Shown here: positions 1 through 11,488 of the stretch, one piece after another
Layout: each line of letters opens with the position of its first letter
Numbering within the stretch: the stretch's first letter is position 1
DNA from: Arthrobacter horti
GTDB taxonomy: Bacteria > Actinomycetota > Actinomycetes > Actinomycetales > Micrococcaceae
Direction of reading: 5' to 3'
Length of the DNA stretch: 64,000 nt
Assembly: GCF_030731045.1 (NCBI RefSeq)
Contig: NZ_JAVALS010000003.1
Span: 186,001-250,000 of the forward strand
Program-made: the position numbers and the translations under genes
Notes under the pieces: model-generated
Told to the model about the DNA's origin: nothing
Databases searched by the model: none
The model's input: the letters and a program-made list of their open reading frames with translations, nothing else

Positions 1-1
1 G

Positions 2-289
2 GTGGCGGTCGGATCGGTGGTGAGTCAATGGGCGTCCTTCGTCGGCCCGGAGGTCGCCGCCCACTGCGAAGCCACCGGATTCGCCGGCACCACGCTGACG
101 GTCCGCTGCGACTCGACCGCCTGGGCGGCCAATATGAGGCTGCTCCGTCCCAGCCTGCTGGAGAAGTTCCGGACCGAGGTCGGCCCCGGCATCGTCACCG
201 TCATCGAGATTCACGGCCCCAGCGCCCCCTCCTGGAAACGGGGGATTCGGAGCGTGCCCGGGCGCGGCCCGCGCGACACCTACGGGTGA
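2..289 (+). CDS. DUF721/DciA-family protein, 3' part
   Basis: This is the C-terminal 95 residues of a frame that enters from the left edge, so the true start is not visible. The segment has the pattern of DUF721 proteins: a repeated VGP hydrophobic strand-helix unit and a Trp-Ala-x-x-Met/Leu stretch. The position directly upstream of gyrB is where actinobacteria carry the DUF721 gene (recF-DUF721-gyrB). DUF721 includes DciA, a loader of the replicative helicase DnaB. That role here is inferred from family and synteny only. Confidence 0.8.
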   Translation: MAVGSVVSQWASFVGPEVAAHCEATGFAGTTLTVRCDSTAWAANMRLLRPSLLEKFRTEVGPGIVTVIEIHGPSAPSWKRGIRSVPGRGPRDTYG

Positions 290-629
290 GTCGCTCACGG
301 CCTCCAGGAGCCCTGAGAGGGCCGAGAAGTGAATACGGGGTTGTGAACCGGTCTCCGGAGCCCGGCAAGAGGCCATTACTCGCCGGTCACGGGCACTTTT
401 TCTCTCACAGCGTCGTTCTGAAACAGGAATCGAAGTGCTCCACCGGGTAGAATGAACGCGGAGCAGAGCGCCGTTTCGAGACGGATCGGGCGCTCATTCC
501 ATGTCATGACCCCTGTGCGGGAGACTTTCACGGGCGGGGGCGAGCACCACACACGTCAGCGCCTCGCGGCCGTTGCCCCGGCAACGGTTCCGAGGGCGGT
601 ACCGAGAGCACCGAAGGAAAGACACGCCT
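290..629 (+). promoter_or_regulatory. gyrB leader region
   Basis: These 340 bases hold no convincing gene. A -10-like hexamer TAGAAT lies at 448-453, with no good -35 at normal spacing, which is common in high-GC actinobacteria. A purine-rich ribosome site (GAAGGAAAG) lies about ten bases before the gyrB GTG. Supercoiling-dependent control of gyrB is usual in the group, but no element for it can be read directly. Confidence 0.4.
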
Positions 630-2657
630 GTGGCCATTGAGAACGCCGAACATGAAGCTGCTGCACCCCGTGAATACGGGGCGAGTGACATCACCGTCCT
701 CGAAGGCCTCGAAGCGGTCCGCAAACGCCCTGGCATGTACATCGGCTCCACCGGGCCCCGTGGTCTGCACCACCTGGTCTGGGAAGTGGTGGACAACTCC
801 GTCGATGAGGCTCTGGCAGGCTACTGCTCGCATATCGAGGTGACGCTGCAAGCGGACGGCGGCGTGAAGGTCGTCGATGACGGCCGCGGCATCCCCGTGG
901 ACATCCACCCCACCGAAGGCAAGCCCACCGTGGAGGTGGTCATGACCATCCTGCACGCCGGCGGCAAGTTCGGCGGCGGCGGGTACGCCGTCTCCGGTGG
1001 TCTGCACGGTGTGGGCATCTCCGTGGTGAACGCGCTCTCGCGGCGGGTCAACACCGAGATCCGCCGCCAGGGCCATGTCTGGCGCATGTCCTTTGAGAAC
1101 GGCGGCAAGCCGGTCGGCGGATTGGTGCAGGGTGAGGAGACCGAGGCCACCGGCACCACCCAGACGTTCTACCCCGACCCGGAGATCTTCGAGACCACGG
1201 TCTTCGACTTCGAGACCCTCCGGGCCCGCATCCAGCAGATGGCCTTCCTCAACAAGGGCCTGCGGATCACGCTCACGGACGAGCGTGCGTCCGTGCAGGA
1301 GAACGAGGATCTCGATCTGGACAACCTCCACGCCGAAGAGGCCGAGGGCGGCCCGCGCACCGTGGTGTACCAGTACGACAACGGCCTCCTGGACTACGTG
1401 GTCCACCTCAACAAGAGCAAGAAGATCGAGCTGGTCCACCCGGATGTGATCTCCTTCGAAACGGAGGACACAGAGAAGAACATCACGCTGGAAATGGCGA
1501 TGCAGTGGACCACCGCGTACTCGGAGAGCGTCCACACCTACGCCAACACCATCAACACGCATGAGGGCGGCACCCACGAAGAGGGCTTCCGTGCGGCGTT
1601 GACCACCCTGATGAACCGCTACGCGCGGGAGAAGAACATCATCAAGGAGAAGGACGACAACCTCACGGGTGACGACATCCGCGAAGGCCTCACCGCCGTC
1701 CTCTCCGTCAAGCTGTCCGAACCGCAGTTCGAAGGCCAGACCAAGACCAAGCTGGGCAACTCCGAGGCCAAGGGCTTCGTGCAGCGTGCGGTGACGGATC
1801 AGCTCGGCGACTGGCTGGAGCGCAACCCCGGCCCCGCCCGGGACATCATCCGCAAGGCCATCAACGCCGCTCAGGCCCGCATGGCAGCGCGCAAGGCCCG
1901 CGACAACGCGCGCCGCAAGAGCCCGCTGGAGTCCTTCGGCATGCCGGGCAAGCTCTCCGACTGCTCCTCCAAGGACCCATCGCGCTGCGAGGTCTACATC
2001 GTGGAGGGTGACTCGGCCGGCGGTTCCGCCAAGCGCGGCCGCAACCCGGAGACGCAGGCCATCCTGCCCCTGCGCGGCAAGATCCTGAACGTGGAGCGCG
2101 CCCGCCTGGACCGTGCCCTGGGCAATGCCGAGGTCCAGTCCATGATCACGGCCTTCGGCACGGGCATCGGCGAGGACTTCGACATGTCCAAGCTGCGCTA
2201 CCACAAGATCGTGCTCATGGCCGATGCCGACGTGGACGGCCAGCACATCACCACCCTGCTCATGACGCTGCTGTTCCGTTTCATGCGGCCACTCATCGAG
2301 CACGGTTACGTGTACCTGGCGCAGCCGCCGCTGTACCGCATCAAGTGGTCCAACGCCGCTCACGACTACGTGTACAGCGACGCCGAACGCGATGCCGCCC
2401 TGGCCAGGGGACAGGCGGAGAACAAGCGTCTGCCCAAGGACAACGGCATCCAGCGCTACAAGGGTCTGGGCGAGATGGACTACAGCGAGCTGTGGGACAC
2501 CACCATGGACCCGGATCACCGCACCCTGCTGCAGGTCACCATGGACGACGCCCTCGCCGCCGATCAGGTCTTCTCCGTCCTGATGGGCGAGGATGTGGAA
2601 TCCCGCCGCAACTTCATCCAGCAGAACGCCAAGGACGTCAGGTTCCTGGACATCTAG
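630..2657 (+). CDS. gyrB: DNA gyrase subunit B
   Basis: ATPase subunit of DNA gyrase, which with GyrA introduces negative supercoils using ATP. The product has 675 residues, normal for actinobacterial GyrB. The GHKL ATPase domain shows DNSVDEA (Asn about 56) and a glycine-rich [11 protein letters not shown] motif. The TOPRIM domain shows [14 protein letters not shown] near residue 458 and DADVDG near 531, and the C-terminal tail has [10 protein letters not shown]. The GTG at 630 is chosen because it follows a purine-rich ribosome site and gives the usual N-terminus. An ATG 57 bases upstream in frame would add an arginine-rich, non-family extension. No intein is present. gyrA follows after 78 bases. 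Confidence 0.98.
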   Translation: MAIENAEHEAAAPREYGASDITVLEGLEAVRKRPGMYIGSTGPRGLHHLVWEVVDNSVDEALAGYCSHIEVTLQADGGVKVVDDGRGIPVDIHPTEGKPTVEVVMTILHAGGKFGGGGYAVSGGLHGVGISVVNALSRRVNTEIRRQGHVWRMSFENGGKPVGGLVQGEETEATGTTQTFYPDPEIFETTVFDFETLRARIQQMAFLNKGLRITLTDERASVQENEDLDLDNLHAEEAEGGPRTVVYQYDNGLLDYVVHLNKSKKIELVHPDVISFETEDTEKNITLEMAMQWTTAYSESVHTYANTINTHEGGTHEEGFRAALTTLMNRYAREKNIIKEKDDNLTGDDIREGLTAVLSVKLSEPQFEGQTKTKLGNSEAKGFVQRAVTDQLGDWLERNPGPARDIIRKAINAAQARMAARKARDNARRKSPLESFGMPGKLSDCSSKDPSRCEVYIVEGDSAGGSAKRGRNPETQAILPLRGKILNVERARLDRALGNAEVQSMITAFGTGIGEDFDMSKLRYHKIVLMADADVDGQHITTLLMTLLFRFMRPLIEHGYVYLAQPPLYRIKWSNAAHDYVYSDAERDAALARGQAENKRLPKDNGIQRYKGLGEMDYSELWDTTMDPDHRTLLQVTMDDALAADQVFSVLMGEDVESRRNFIQQNAKDVRFLDI

Positions 2658-2665
2658 GCCGTTGA

Positions 2666-2690
2666 CGACGGCGGCTGCCAGCCGCCGTCG
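2666..2690 (+). other. hairpin between gyrB and gyrA
   Basis: An 11-bp perfect stem (CGACGGCGGCT / AGCCGCCGTCG, 3-nt loop) lies just after the gyrB stop. No T-run follows, so it is more likely an mRNA-stability or partial attenuation element than a full terminator. Confidence 0.45.
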
Positions 2691-2735
2691 TACGCCTGAT
2701 CCGGAACCGATCAACGTGAAACGAAAGACGGAACG

Positions 2736-5401
<2,666 letters not shown>

Positions 5402-5405
<4 letters not shown>

Positions 5406-6094
5406 GCTCCTCGAACCCGAGCCCTTTTGAGAGCCGCCCCCAGCAGCCCCACGGAGACGGCTCCAGGAACCCGTCGGGTGGCTCTGCGGCCAAGGGAGCA
5501 CCCGCGCCGCGTCCGGTGGCGTCTCCGTTCCCCGCACCACAGCAGCAGCCGCGGCCCCAGGCCGCACCTGCTCAGTCGGGTACCGCCCAGCCGGCGGCCA
5601 CCCGTCCCGTGCAGGCACAGCAGCGTCCCGCCGCGGCGCCGTCGAGCGCCCGGCCCCGCGTGGCCCAGGCGCCGGCCGGTCAGAGCGGGGACGCAGTGCC
5701 GGGCCTGGTGAAGCCCGCACCCAAGGCGAAGGTCCGCCGCGCCCGTCTCATGGTGAGCAAGATCGACCCGTGGTCCGTGTTGAAGATGTCTTTCCTGCTG
5801 TCCGTGGCCCTGGGCATCGTGACCGTGGTGGCGGCACTGGTCCTGTGGACGGTGCTGGACCTGACCGGCATCTTCAACCAGGTCAACAAGCTGGTGGGTG
5901 ATGTGGCCGGCAGTGAGAGCGGCGGCTTCGATCTGCGCAAGGTGGCCTCGCTGGGCCAGGTGGTGTCCTTCTCCACGATCATCGCCGTGGTCAACGTGGT
6001 GCTCCTGACCGCCATCTCCACCCTGTCCGCAGTGCTGTACAACCTCGCCGCGACCCTGGTGGGCGGCGTCGGTGTGACCCTCACGGACGACTGA
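5402..6094 (+). CDS. DUF3566 transmembrane protein
   Basis: A 230-residue protein found directly downstream of gyrA in most actinobacteria. Residues 1-110 are a low-complexity Pro/Ala/Gln-rich cytoplasmic tail. DUF3566 starts near [18 protein letters not shown]. Two membrane segments are visible at about 129-152 and 187-215. The GTG start overlaps the gyrA stop and follows GGAGG at good spacing. Its function is unknown, and the gyrA link is synteny rather than proof of a role in supercoiling. A strong hairpin terminator follows. Confidence 0.93.
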
Positions 6095-6112
6095 TCCCCA
6101 GCGCTTCGTGGT

Positions 6113-6146
6113 AAGACCCCTCAGGGATGAATCCTTGGGGGGTCTT
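6113..6146 (+). terminator. Rho-independent terminator of the gyrBA operon
   Basis: Stem AAGACCCC / GGGGTCTT extended by inner pairs, followed by a T-rich TCTTCT tail, 18 bases after the DUF3566 stop. Confidence 0.8.
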
Positions 6147-6152
6147 CTCGAT

Positions 6153-6182
6153 TTGGAACAGGGCGGGAAGTGCTGATAGAGT
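6153..6182 (+). promoter_or_regulatory. probable tRNA-Ile promoter
   Basis: TTGGAA (6153-6158), an 18-bp spacer, then TAGAGT (6177-6182), about 40 bases before the tRNA 5' end. It is placed between the gyrA-operon terminator and tRNA-Ile. Confidence 0.5.
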
Positions 6183-6222
6183 CTTATCTCGGCCGTTCGG
6201 GGTGAACCTGTAACGGACGTGG

Positions 6223-6296
6223 GGGCGTATAGCTCAGGCGGTTAGAGCGCTTCGCTGATAACGAAGAGGTCCCAGGTTCAAGTCCTGGTACGCCCA
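6223..6296 (+). tRNA. tRNA-Ile (GAU)
   Basis: A 74-nt cloverleaf with acceptor stem GGGCGTA / TACGCCC, anticodon loop CTGATAA (anticodon GAT), T-arm GGTTCAAGTCC and discriminator A. It is the conserved tRNA-Ile downstream of gyrA in actinobacteria. Confidence 0.97.
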
Positions 6297-6329
6297 CGGA
6301 ACCATCGAGTTCGATTCACCGAGGTAACG

Positions 6330-6446
6330 ATGAAGAAGCTGCTCGTCATCGCATTGGCGATCGCTTCCATCGTGATCGTGAAGAAGACCCGTGAGTCCGA
6401 AGCCCGGAAGGGCTCCTGGAAACAGGGCACCGATTCGGTGGCCTGA
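6330..6446 (+). CDS. DLW-39 family microprotein
   Basis: A 38-residue ORF between tRNA-Ile and tRNA-Ala. It starts MKKLLVIALAIASIVIVKK, a short hydrophobic N-terminal segment, and continues with an RESEARKGSW unit and a DSV tail. This matches the DLW-39 microprotein family, named for a DLW motif and ~39 residues, which sits at this exact place in many Micrococcales. The usual D-L-W is G-S-W here. A GAGGTAACG ribosome site precedes the ATG. Its function is unknown. It may be a small membrane-anchored protein. Confidence 0.85.
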   Translation: MKKLLVIALAIASIVIVKKTRESEARKGSWKQGTDSVA

Positions 6447-6457
6447 TCAGGAACTCC

Positions 6458-6500
6458 GGGGGCATGGCGCAATTGGTAGCGCACCTGCTTTGCAAGCAGG
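6458..6500 (+). pseudogene. host tRNA-Ala(UGC), 5' part, cut by integration
   Basis: Acceptor strand GGGGGCA, D-arm and anticodon arm (CCTGC TTTGCAA GCAGG) of a tRNA-Ala, ending at the anticodon arm. The sequence after 6500 cannot form the variable loop, T-arm or acceptor strand. The missing 30 nt are found at 36070-36099, at the other end of the element. Joining 6458-6500 to 36070-36099 gives a standard 73-nt tRNA with acceptor pair GGGGGCA / TGCCTCC (one G-U). Confidence 0.93.
6486..6500 (+). repeat. attL core
   Basis: The 15-nt TGCTTTGCAAGCAGG, identical to 36055-36069. It covers most of the anticodon arm of the interrupted tRNA-Ala. The left flank is host tRNA and the right flank is element DNA. 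Confidence 0.9.
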
Positions 6501-6528
6501 AGTCCACAACTTCATATTGACCCTTCAA

Positions 6529-6601
6529 GGGGCCTTAGCTCAGCTGGTAGAGCGCCGCCTTTGCAAGGCGGATGTCAGGAGTTCGAATCTCCTAGGCTCC
6601 A
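6529..6601 (+). tRNA. tRNA-Ala (UGC), carried by the element
   Basis: A complete 73-nt cloverleaf: acceptor GGGGCCT / AGGCTCC, D-arm GCTCAGCTGGTAGAGC, anticodon arm CGCCT TTGCA AGGCG (anticodon TGC), T-arm AGGAG TTCGAAT CTCCT, discriminator A. It lies inside the element, 28 nt from the attL core, and differs throughout its stems from the interrupted host gene, so it is not a duplicate of it. It has the same anticodon as the broken gene and probably replaces it. A terminator hairpin follows. Confidence 0.96.
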
Positions 6602-6616
6602 CAGAATCCCTGGTCA

Positions 6617-6655
6617 GAAGCCGTTTCCGCGTGTAGGAAGCGGCTTCTTCCGTTT
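6617..6655 (+). terminator. terminator after the cargo tRNA-Ala
   Basis: Stem AAGCCGTTTCC / GGAAGCGGCTT with a 7-nt loop and a T-rich tail (CTTCCGTTT). The 6656-6883 stretch that follows shows no gene. Confidence 0.75.
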
Positions 6656-6883
6656 GAGCACCGAGCCCCTGACCACCAGATCTGCTGGTAGCAGTATGGC
6701 GAAACTAGGTAGTAATTTGTGTTTGGTCGGGTGCGCCCCGTGCGTCTCGTCGTCCTGCGGAAACAGGCGGGGCCACGCGCACGGATTCGTCCGCGTGCGC
6801 CCGGTGCGCCCTCGATATCCGGTCCGCCCAGGGGGTCGATTCGCCTCTGCCGGACTGTCGTACGAGTGGGTTAGCGTCGATGA

Positions 6884-7603
6884 ATGGTGGAGATCGCGGA
6901 CTACGAGCGGCGCGGGGACCTGGACGCCCCGTTCGAGCTGACCAAGAAGGCGGAGAAGGCGCAGAGGCAGAGCGAGGAGATCCGCGCGGCGGTGAGGTGC
7001 GAGATCCCGTCCCTGACGTGGGAGCAGTTCGCGGCCGGGGAGCCCTGCCCTGGCTGTGGGCGGTCGTACCGCGACGAGGAGCGCTGGGAGTCCAAGGGGA
7101 CGATGCACTTCACCGACGAGGAGCGCGCCCGCTACGAGGCCGAGGGGGAGCTCTTCAAGGAGCGCCACGGCGACTGCCATGCGATGCGCCACAAGGTGTC
7201 CGGCTCGCTGACGACCCACTGCGGCAGGTGCTGCCCACCGCCCCCGATGTCTCCGGAGCAGAGGGAGTTGATCCTGCGCCTCTTCTCTTGCCCGACGCCT
7301 CCGCAGCAGCTGATGCGATGGCGGCTGCGCCTCTACTGCGGACACGTCGTCGAGAAGACGGCCCACTACACCCACAAGACGCTCCACGCGGCGTTCTCCG
7401 GGGCGACGTCCTGCCCTGAGTGCGGCCTCGACCCGGCGACGATCGTCGATGGAGCGGCCGTCGGGCTGAAGGCCGAACCGCCGGGCGCTCCACGAACCGG
7501 TGCTCCAAGGGCGGCCAGGCGGTCGAGGAAGCCAACGAAGGCGGAGCTCCAGGCCAAGGTCTCCGAACTTGAGGCAGAGGTGGAGCGCCTGCAGAGGAAG
7601 TGA
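6884..7603 (+). CDS. Cys-rich, putative zinc-binding cargo protein
   Basis: 239 residues, family not recognised. It has several Cys/His pairs that could bind zinc: CPGC at 55-58, HCGRC at 112-116, CGH at 152-154 and CPEC at 177-180. Residues ~165-182 (HKTLHAAFSGATSCPECG) look like a zinc-ribbon end. The C-terminus is basic and then a short coiled coil (KAELQAKVSELEAEVERLQRK). The start is uncertain because no clear ribosome site precedes the ATG. Another open frame starts at 6880, but it lacks the Cys pattern. It is the first protein gene after attL, a usual place for cargo. Confidence 0.65.
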   Translation: MVEIADYERRGDLDAPFELTKKAEKAQRQSEEIRAAVRCEIPSLTWEQFAAGEPCPGCGRSYRDEERWESKGTMHFTDEERARYEAEGELFKERHGDCHAMRHKVSGSLTTHCGRCCPPPPMSPEQRELILRLFSCPTPPQQLMRWRLRLYCGHVVEKTAHYTHKTLHAAFSGATSCPECGLDPATIVDGAAVGLKAEPPGAPRTGAPRAARRSRKPTKAELQAKVSELEAEVERLQRK

Positions 7604-7775
7604 GCGCTGTATGGGTATTCACGCGGACCGATCCGCCTCGGCGCGCCGCGCCGCGTTCTCGCGCAGGGCACGCCCTGCTCTGATGCCAGACTTTAGATAG
7701 AGGTCCGAACCGAGGGCCTCCCCAGCAGCTGAGGGCCGCTGGCCGGCCGAGGCGACAGAGAACGAGGGGCGCAGC

Positions 7776-8291
7776 ATGGGTGGTCGGCTGGTCGCAGTGC
7801 TTCACAGCCGTCCGACTGGTCCAGGAACGATCACGCGCGGCCGTGTCGGAGGCGTGTGCGCCGTGCTGGGCTGCGACTCATTCGAGATCGTGAACCTGTA
7901 CGCGGCGGAGCTGCCGACCTCCGGCTCTCTGGATCTGGCCACGCCCTCCCCGGCATGGGAGGAGGGACGCCGTGAGATCGAAAGGGCGGTCCGTGGCTCC
8001 GACACGAAGGCGGTGCTGCTGGGGTACGGAGTGCGATCCCCGGCGGGCCCGCAGCGCACGCAGTACCAGGAGCAGCTCCACTGGCTCGCTGATCTGCTGA
8101 CCTCGAGCGGGCATGCGCCGTGGACCTACGGGGACCGTCCGTCCCATCCGTCGCGATGGCAGCGGATCGCGCACCGCCACAGCCCGGGTAGCTCCGTCTA
8201 CGATCTGGCTCCGGAGCTCCTCCAGCAGCACGAGGGCGGGAGCCTCCGCATGGGAGCCGGCAACGTCGCGATTCAGCCGACGGGGGCGTGA
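7776..8291 (+). CDS. DUF1643-like protein
   Basis: 171 residues. The segment GVCAVLGCDSFEIVNLYAAE followed by a helix, then a VLLGYGV strand and a C-terminal HPSRWQRIAHR, resembles the DUF1643 layout (Cys/Gly turn, VNLYA strand, nucleoside-hydrolase-like or Rossmann-like core). The match is from memory of the family and is moderate. GAGGGG precedes the ATG at good spacing. The gene converges on mcrC, with 61 bases between them. Its function is unknown. DUF1643 proteins are frequent on phages and islands. Confidence 0.55.
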   Translation: MGGRLVAVLHSRPTGPGTITRGRVGGVCAVLGCDSFEIVNLYAAELPTSGSLDLATPSPAWEEGRREIERAVRGSDTKAVLLGYGVRSPAGPQRTQYQEQLHWLADLLTSSGHAPWTYGDRPSHPSRWQRIAHRHSPGSSVYDLAPELLQQHEGGSLRMGAGNVAIQPTGA

Positions 8292-8352
8292 GTCGGTCGC
8301 GCGCAGCGGCCCAGGCCCGTTCGCGCTGCCGCCGAGACGCGTCGCAGCGCTG

Positions 8353-9831
8353 TCATCCCTGGGTCCATTCCCCGGCGAAGCCTCGGAGATGTCCGGCCAA
8401 GCTGGCGATGTAGACGCTCCAGTTCTGCTGTCCTCGCAGATCGGCCGCGCGCGGGAACGGCAGGTGCGTGAGCCAGAGCGGGTAGCGGCCATCCCGTAGC
8501 CGTCGGAGCTCGGCCTGCCGAGCTCGGCCGCCGTCGCGAGTCGGATACAACAGGACCGCGAGATCCGAGGGACGCCCGTCGAGCGTGGCGAGGTGGCTGT
8601 ATGCGAACAGCTGGTAGCCGTCGGACGACCCCGGGACCCGACCGGTGCCGAGCTTGTACTTCGCGTCGGCTACGACCACCCGTCGACCGGTTCGCAGCAT
8701 GAAGTCCGGGAACGACCCGGTGTCGGGCTCGCCCGGCCGGTCCCCTTCGGCGGCCGGCGGAGCCCAGGGTGCGGGGACGCTCACGCCCTCCCCGGGCTGC
8801 GCGTCCCGGCTGACCGCCAGCGCGCTGAAGGCGCTCTCGAGGGCCATCTCCAAGCATTGCTCCCAGAACTTCTCCGTCGAGACGTGGATCAACAGGGCAT
8901 CCGTGGAGCTGGTCCCAGCCTCGGGCTGGACGGCCCAGTCACGCAGTACCGGCAGCGCTGCGTCGACGGCAGGCTTCCAGATCTGGTCGAGCGGGCCGAG
9001 CCAGAGGCTCTCTGCGAGCAGGATGGCGCGCTCGCGCTCGATCTGCGTGACGCCCGAGAGGTGGCGCAGCAGGTGGACGGCTCGGGTCTGCAGACCCGGA
9101 CGGAGCACCGCCACTTTCGGCGGCAGGTGATCGCTGCCGATGACCCGCAGGGCCGCCGCCACGACCTGCAGCAGCGGGGTGTCCGTCGTCAGCTCGTCGA
9201 ACGTCGACTCCACCCGCGGCGTGCCCGTGGCGAGTGAGTACAAGAGACTCTTCGCCCCCAGCCGGCCACGGGGCATCTCCAGCGTCTCGGTGCGCTCGTC
9301 GTACCTCGGGCGGGCTCGGAAGATGAGTTCTTCGACCGTGGCCAGCAGACGTTCGTGCGTCAGCAGCCGCAGCAGCGACGGCGCGAACGCTCCCTCGAAC
9401 GTCAGAGGGCTGTCCATCAGGCTGCCGCGCTCCGCGAGCAGCATCAGATCGATGAGCTGCCCGAACGGCTCCGCGTGCCCGATCGTCTCACGCACCGGCT
9501 CGTCCGAGGGGGAGCCGAGCGCGAGCAGGTCGGCCTGGGTCCTCGAGGCCTCAGCGAGGCTCACGGCCAGTGAGCCGATGCACTCGGCGGAGGTCCTGAT
9601 CGCGGTCAGCCCCGTCTCGTGCACCACGACGTGCGTCGTCGTTCCCGGGGAGTGCGCGTGCTCTTGAACGAGCCGGGGCTGCGACGCCCACGGCTTGGGC
9701 AGCACCGTCACGGTCACGCGCCCGCCGGCACCGTCCGGGAGGACGGCGAAGCCCGAGCGGGTGCCGCGCGGGCTCGCCTTAATCCAGAGCCGAGGGGCGC
9801 TACTGATCACCGTCATCGTCGTCCTCGGCAT
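8353..9831 (-). CDS. mcrC: McrC-family restriction endonuclease subunit
   Basis: 492 residues. The C-terminal third is a PD-(D/E)XK nuclease domain: PDF at 375-377, DAKYK with Asp389 and Lys391, and QLFAY downstream, the usual McrC signature. The N-terminal part (~1-330) is the McrB-contacting McrC domain. McrC cuts DNA when driven by the McrB GTPase motor. The frame overlaps the end of mcrB. The start is either the codon at 9831 or the ATG at 9816, which would add or remove five residues. It is the last gene of the AbrB-MTase-MTase-McrB-McrC operon. Because the operon has its own methyltransferases, this may be the cutting arm of a true R-M system and not a type IV enzyme. Confidence 0.88.
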   Translation of the reverse strand: MPRTTMTVISSAPRLWIKASPRGTRSGFAVLPDGAGGRVTVTVLPKPWASQPRLVQEHAHSPGTTTHVVVHETGLTAIRTSAECIGSLAVSLAEASRTQADLLALGSPSDEPVRETIGHAEPFGQLIDLMLLAERGSLMDSPLTFEGAFAPSLLRLLTHERLLATVEELIFRARPRYDERTETLEMPRGRLGAKSLLYSLATGTPRVESTFDELTTDTPLLQVVAAALRVIGSDHLPPKVAVLRPGLQTRAVHLLRHLSGVTQIERERAILLAESLWLGPLDQIWKPAVDAALPVLRDWAVQPEAGTSSTDALLIHVSTEKFWEQCLEMALESAFSALAVSRDAQPGEGVSVPAPWAPPAAEGDRPGEPDTGSFPDFMLRTGRRVVVADAKYKLGTGRVPGSSDGYQLFAYSHLATLDGRPSDLAVLLYPTRDGGRARQAELRRLRDGRYPLWLTHLPFPRAADLRGQQNWSVYIASLAGHLRGFAGEWTQG

Positions 9832-11470
9832 CGTCGGGCTCTTCCGGAGACGTGTACTCCGAAATCGCTCCAGCCGGGATGTCTATGACGCTGAGACCCC
9901 GGGTGAGCCCATGGCCCTCTTCGACGATCGCGATCGAGAGACTAGCGAGGAAGTCGTCGAAGGCTGCCCAGCGATCGCCGGTGTCGGAGGCCTTGGCGGA
10001 TTCGAGCCACGCCTGTCGCGTCTCCTTGGTGAGCAGGTTCGACGCTCCCACCTGCATGGCGGTGTCGATCAGCTGCGGGAGGATCGCGTAGCGCCAGACC
10101 ATCCATTCGGCGTCTTCGTCGACGTCGCGTCGCGCCTCACCGGTCTCCTTGAGCTTCGCGAGGTCGATCACGCCGTACGGACGTGCGGGGCCATGCTGTG
10201 AGGCTCGAGTCTCCTCGTGCCAGCCGTCCGGGCCGATACTGATGGCTTTCAGGGCCTTGACCGCCTGGCCGACGTTGTCGATCAGAATGAGTTCGAAGGT
10301 GTGATCGCTGTGGCGGAGCCACACGTGGACCTTGTTGTCGAGCCTGAACCCGCTGATCGCCGCGCTGAAGGGCTCTCCGGAGGCCGACTGCCCCTGGTAA
10401 TAAAGCTTGTGGTTGTTCCCACTCGGGTTGGGGCGTATGAGGTTGTCCAGGTACTTCTCGCCCTCGAACGTGATCTCGAGGTTGTCGTGCGTGTCCGGTG
10501 TCGAGCGCGACATCTTCGGGACGCCGTTCGAGGCCATCGGGTAGAAGGAGTCGATGATCCCGCGCTTGCCGCCCGGCGTGGAGTCGGGGAGCCCGAGCTG
10601 GGTGTGGCTGCCGCCGTCGAGCTTGCGGGCTTCGAGCCAGAACGCGCCTGTCACGGTTGGCTTTGAAGCGGCTTGCCGCAGTTCCGCCAGTGGGTCGTTC
10701 AGGTCAGCGACGGAGCCCTCGGTGGCCGCGACGCCGAACAGGTAACTGTGACCGAGCATCGCGTTCGGCCCCAGGCAGCGCCGTAGCGCCTCGTTGAGGT
10801 TGGTCAGCTGCTCGATTGAGCGCTCGACCCGGTCAGCGGCTTCTCGACCGTCCGTCTTCACGATCTGCGCGCGGAGTGCGTCGCCGATCAGGGGCTCGAC
10901 ACGGACGAAGCCGAACCGCCGGCGGAGCGCGGAGTCCAGCGGTGCGATCGAGCGGTCCGACGTGTTCATGGTGCCGAGCAGGTAGAGGTTGCTCGGCATG
11001 GAGAACAGCTGCCCGGAGTAGGGAAGCGTGACCTGCATGCCGCCGACGACTTCTGTCCCGTTGGGAGTGCCGCGCTTGCTGGATTCCATCGTCAGCAGCA
11101 GGTCGCCGAACACCTTGGGGACGTTCGCCCGGTTGAGCTCGTCGATCAAGACCAGAAAGTCCGACTCCGGAGCCGCGATCGCTCTGCTGATCACGTCGCG
11201 CAGGAAGCCGTCCTTGCGAACGAAGGAGGCCTTCTCGTCGTCGTACCGCAGCCCCTCGACGAACTCCTCGTACGTGGTGTTGGGGTGGAGAGTGATCGCG
11301 TAACGGCCGCGCCCGTCGCCGGCGAGAGGTCTCCCTGTCTCTGCCTCCCACGCGTCGGCGACTGCCGCCACCACATGTGACTTCCCTGTTCCGGGCGGAC
11401 CTTCCAGGACTGCGTTCTTGAATCTCCGCAGCACACGAATCGTCTCAAGCGCCAGTTCCATCGGATCCAC
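9800..11470 (-). CDS. mcrB: McrB-family AAA+ GTPase with a large internal insertion
   Basis: 556 residues. The AAA+ core starts almost at residue 1: Walker A GPPGTGKS (24-31), the HPNTTYEEFVEGL block, Walker B VLIDELNRAN (107-116), the McrB-type MNTSDRS (168-174, MNTxD in GTP-using McrB) and an ALRRRF arginine-finger region (181-186). The usual N-terminal DNA-reading domain is missing. Between LGHSYLF (239-245) and the closing WRYAILPQL helix (~459) lies an insertion of about 200 residues, predicted alpha/beta, not recognised. It could read DNA. The C-terminus is an Asp/Glu tail. Start is GTG 11470 or the ATG nine bases downstream. It lies 18 bases after the adenine methyltransferase. Confidence 0.88.
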   Translation of the reverse strand: MDPMELALETIRVLRRFKNAVLEGPPGTGKSHVVAAVADAWEAETGRPLAGDGRGRYAITLHPNTTYEEFVEGLRYDDEKASFVRKDGFLRDVISRAIAAPESDFLVLIDELNRANVPKVFGDLLLTMESSKRGTPNGTEVVGGMQVTLPYSGQLFSMPSNLYLLGTMNTSDRSIAPLDSALRRRFGFVRVEPLIGDALRAQIVKTDGREAADRVERSIEQLTNLNEALRRCLGPNAMLGHSYLFGVAATEGSVADLNDPLAELRQAASKPTVTGAFWLEARKLDGGSHTQLGLPDSTPGGKRGIIDSFYPMASNGVPKMSRSTPDTHDNLEITFEGEKYLDNLIRPNPSGNNHKLYYQGQSASGEPFSAAISGFRLDNKVHVWLRHSDHTFELILIDNVGQAVKALKAISIGPDGWHEETRASQHGPARPYGVIDLAKLKETGEARRDVDEDAEWMVWRYAILPQLIDTAMQVGASNLLTKETRQAWLESAKASDTGDRWAAFDDFLASLSIAIVEEGHGLTRGLSVIDIPAGAISEYTSPEEPDDAEDDDDGDQ

Positions 11471-11488
11471 CTCTCCTTCGCGTCAACA

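Noticed and set aside
6880-7419. Alternative frame starting at ATG 6880
   Set aside because: It is Arg/Gly-rich and loses the Cys/His pattern seen in the 6884 frame.
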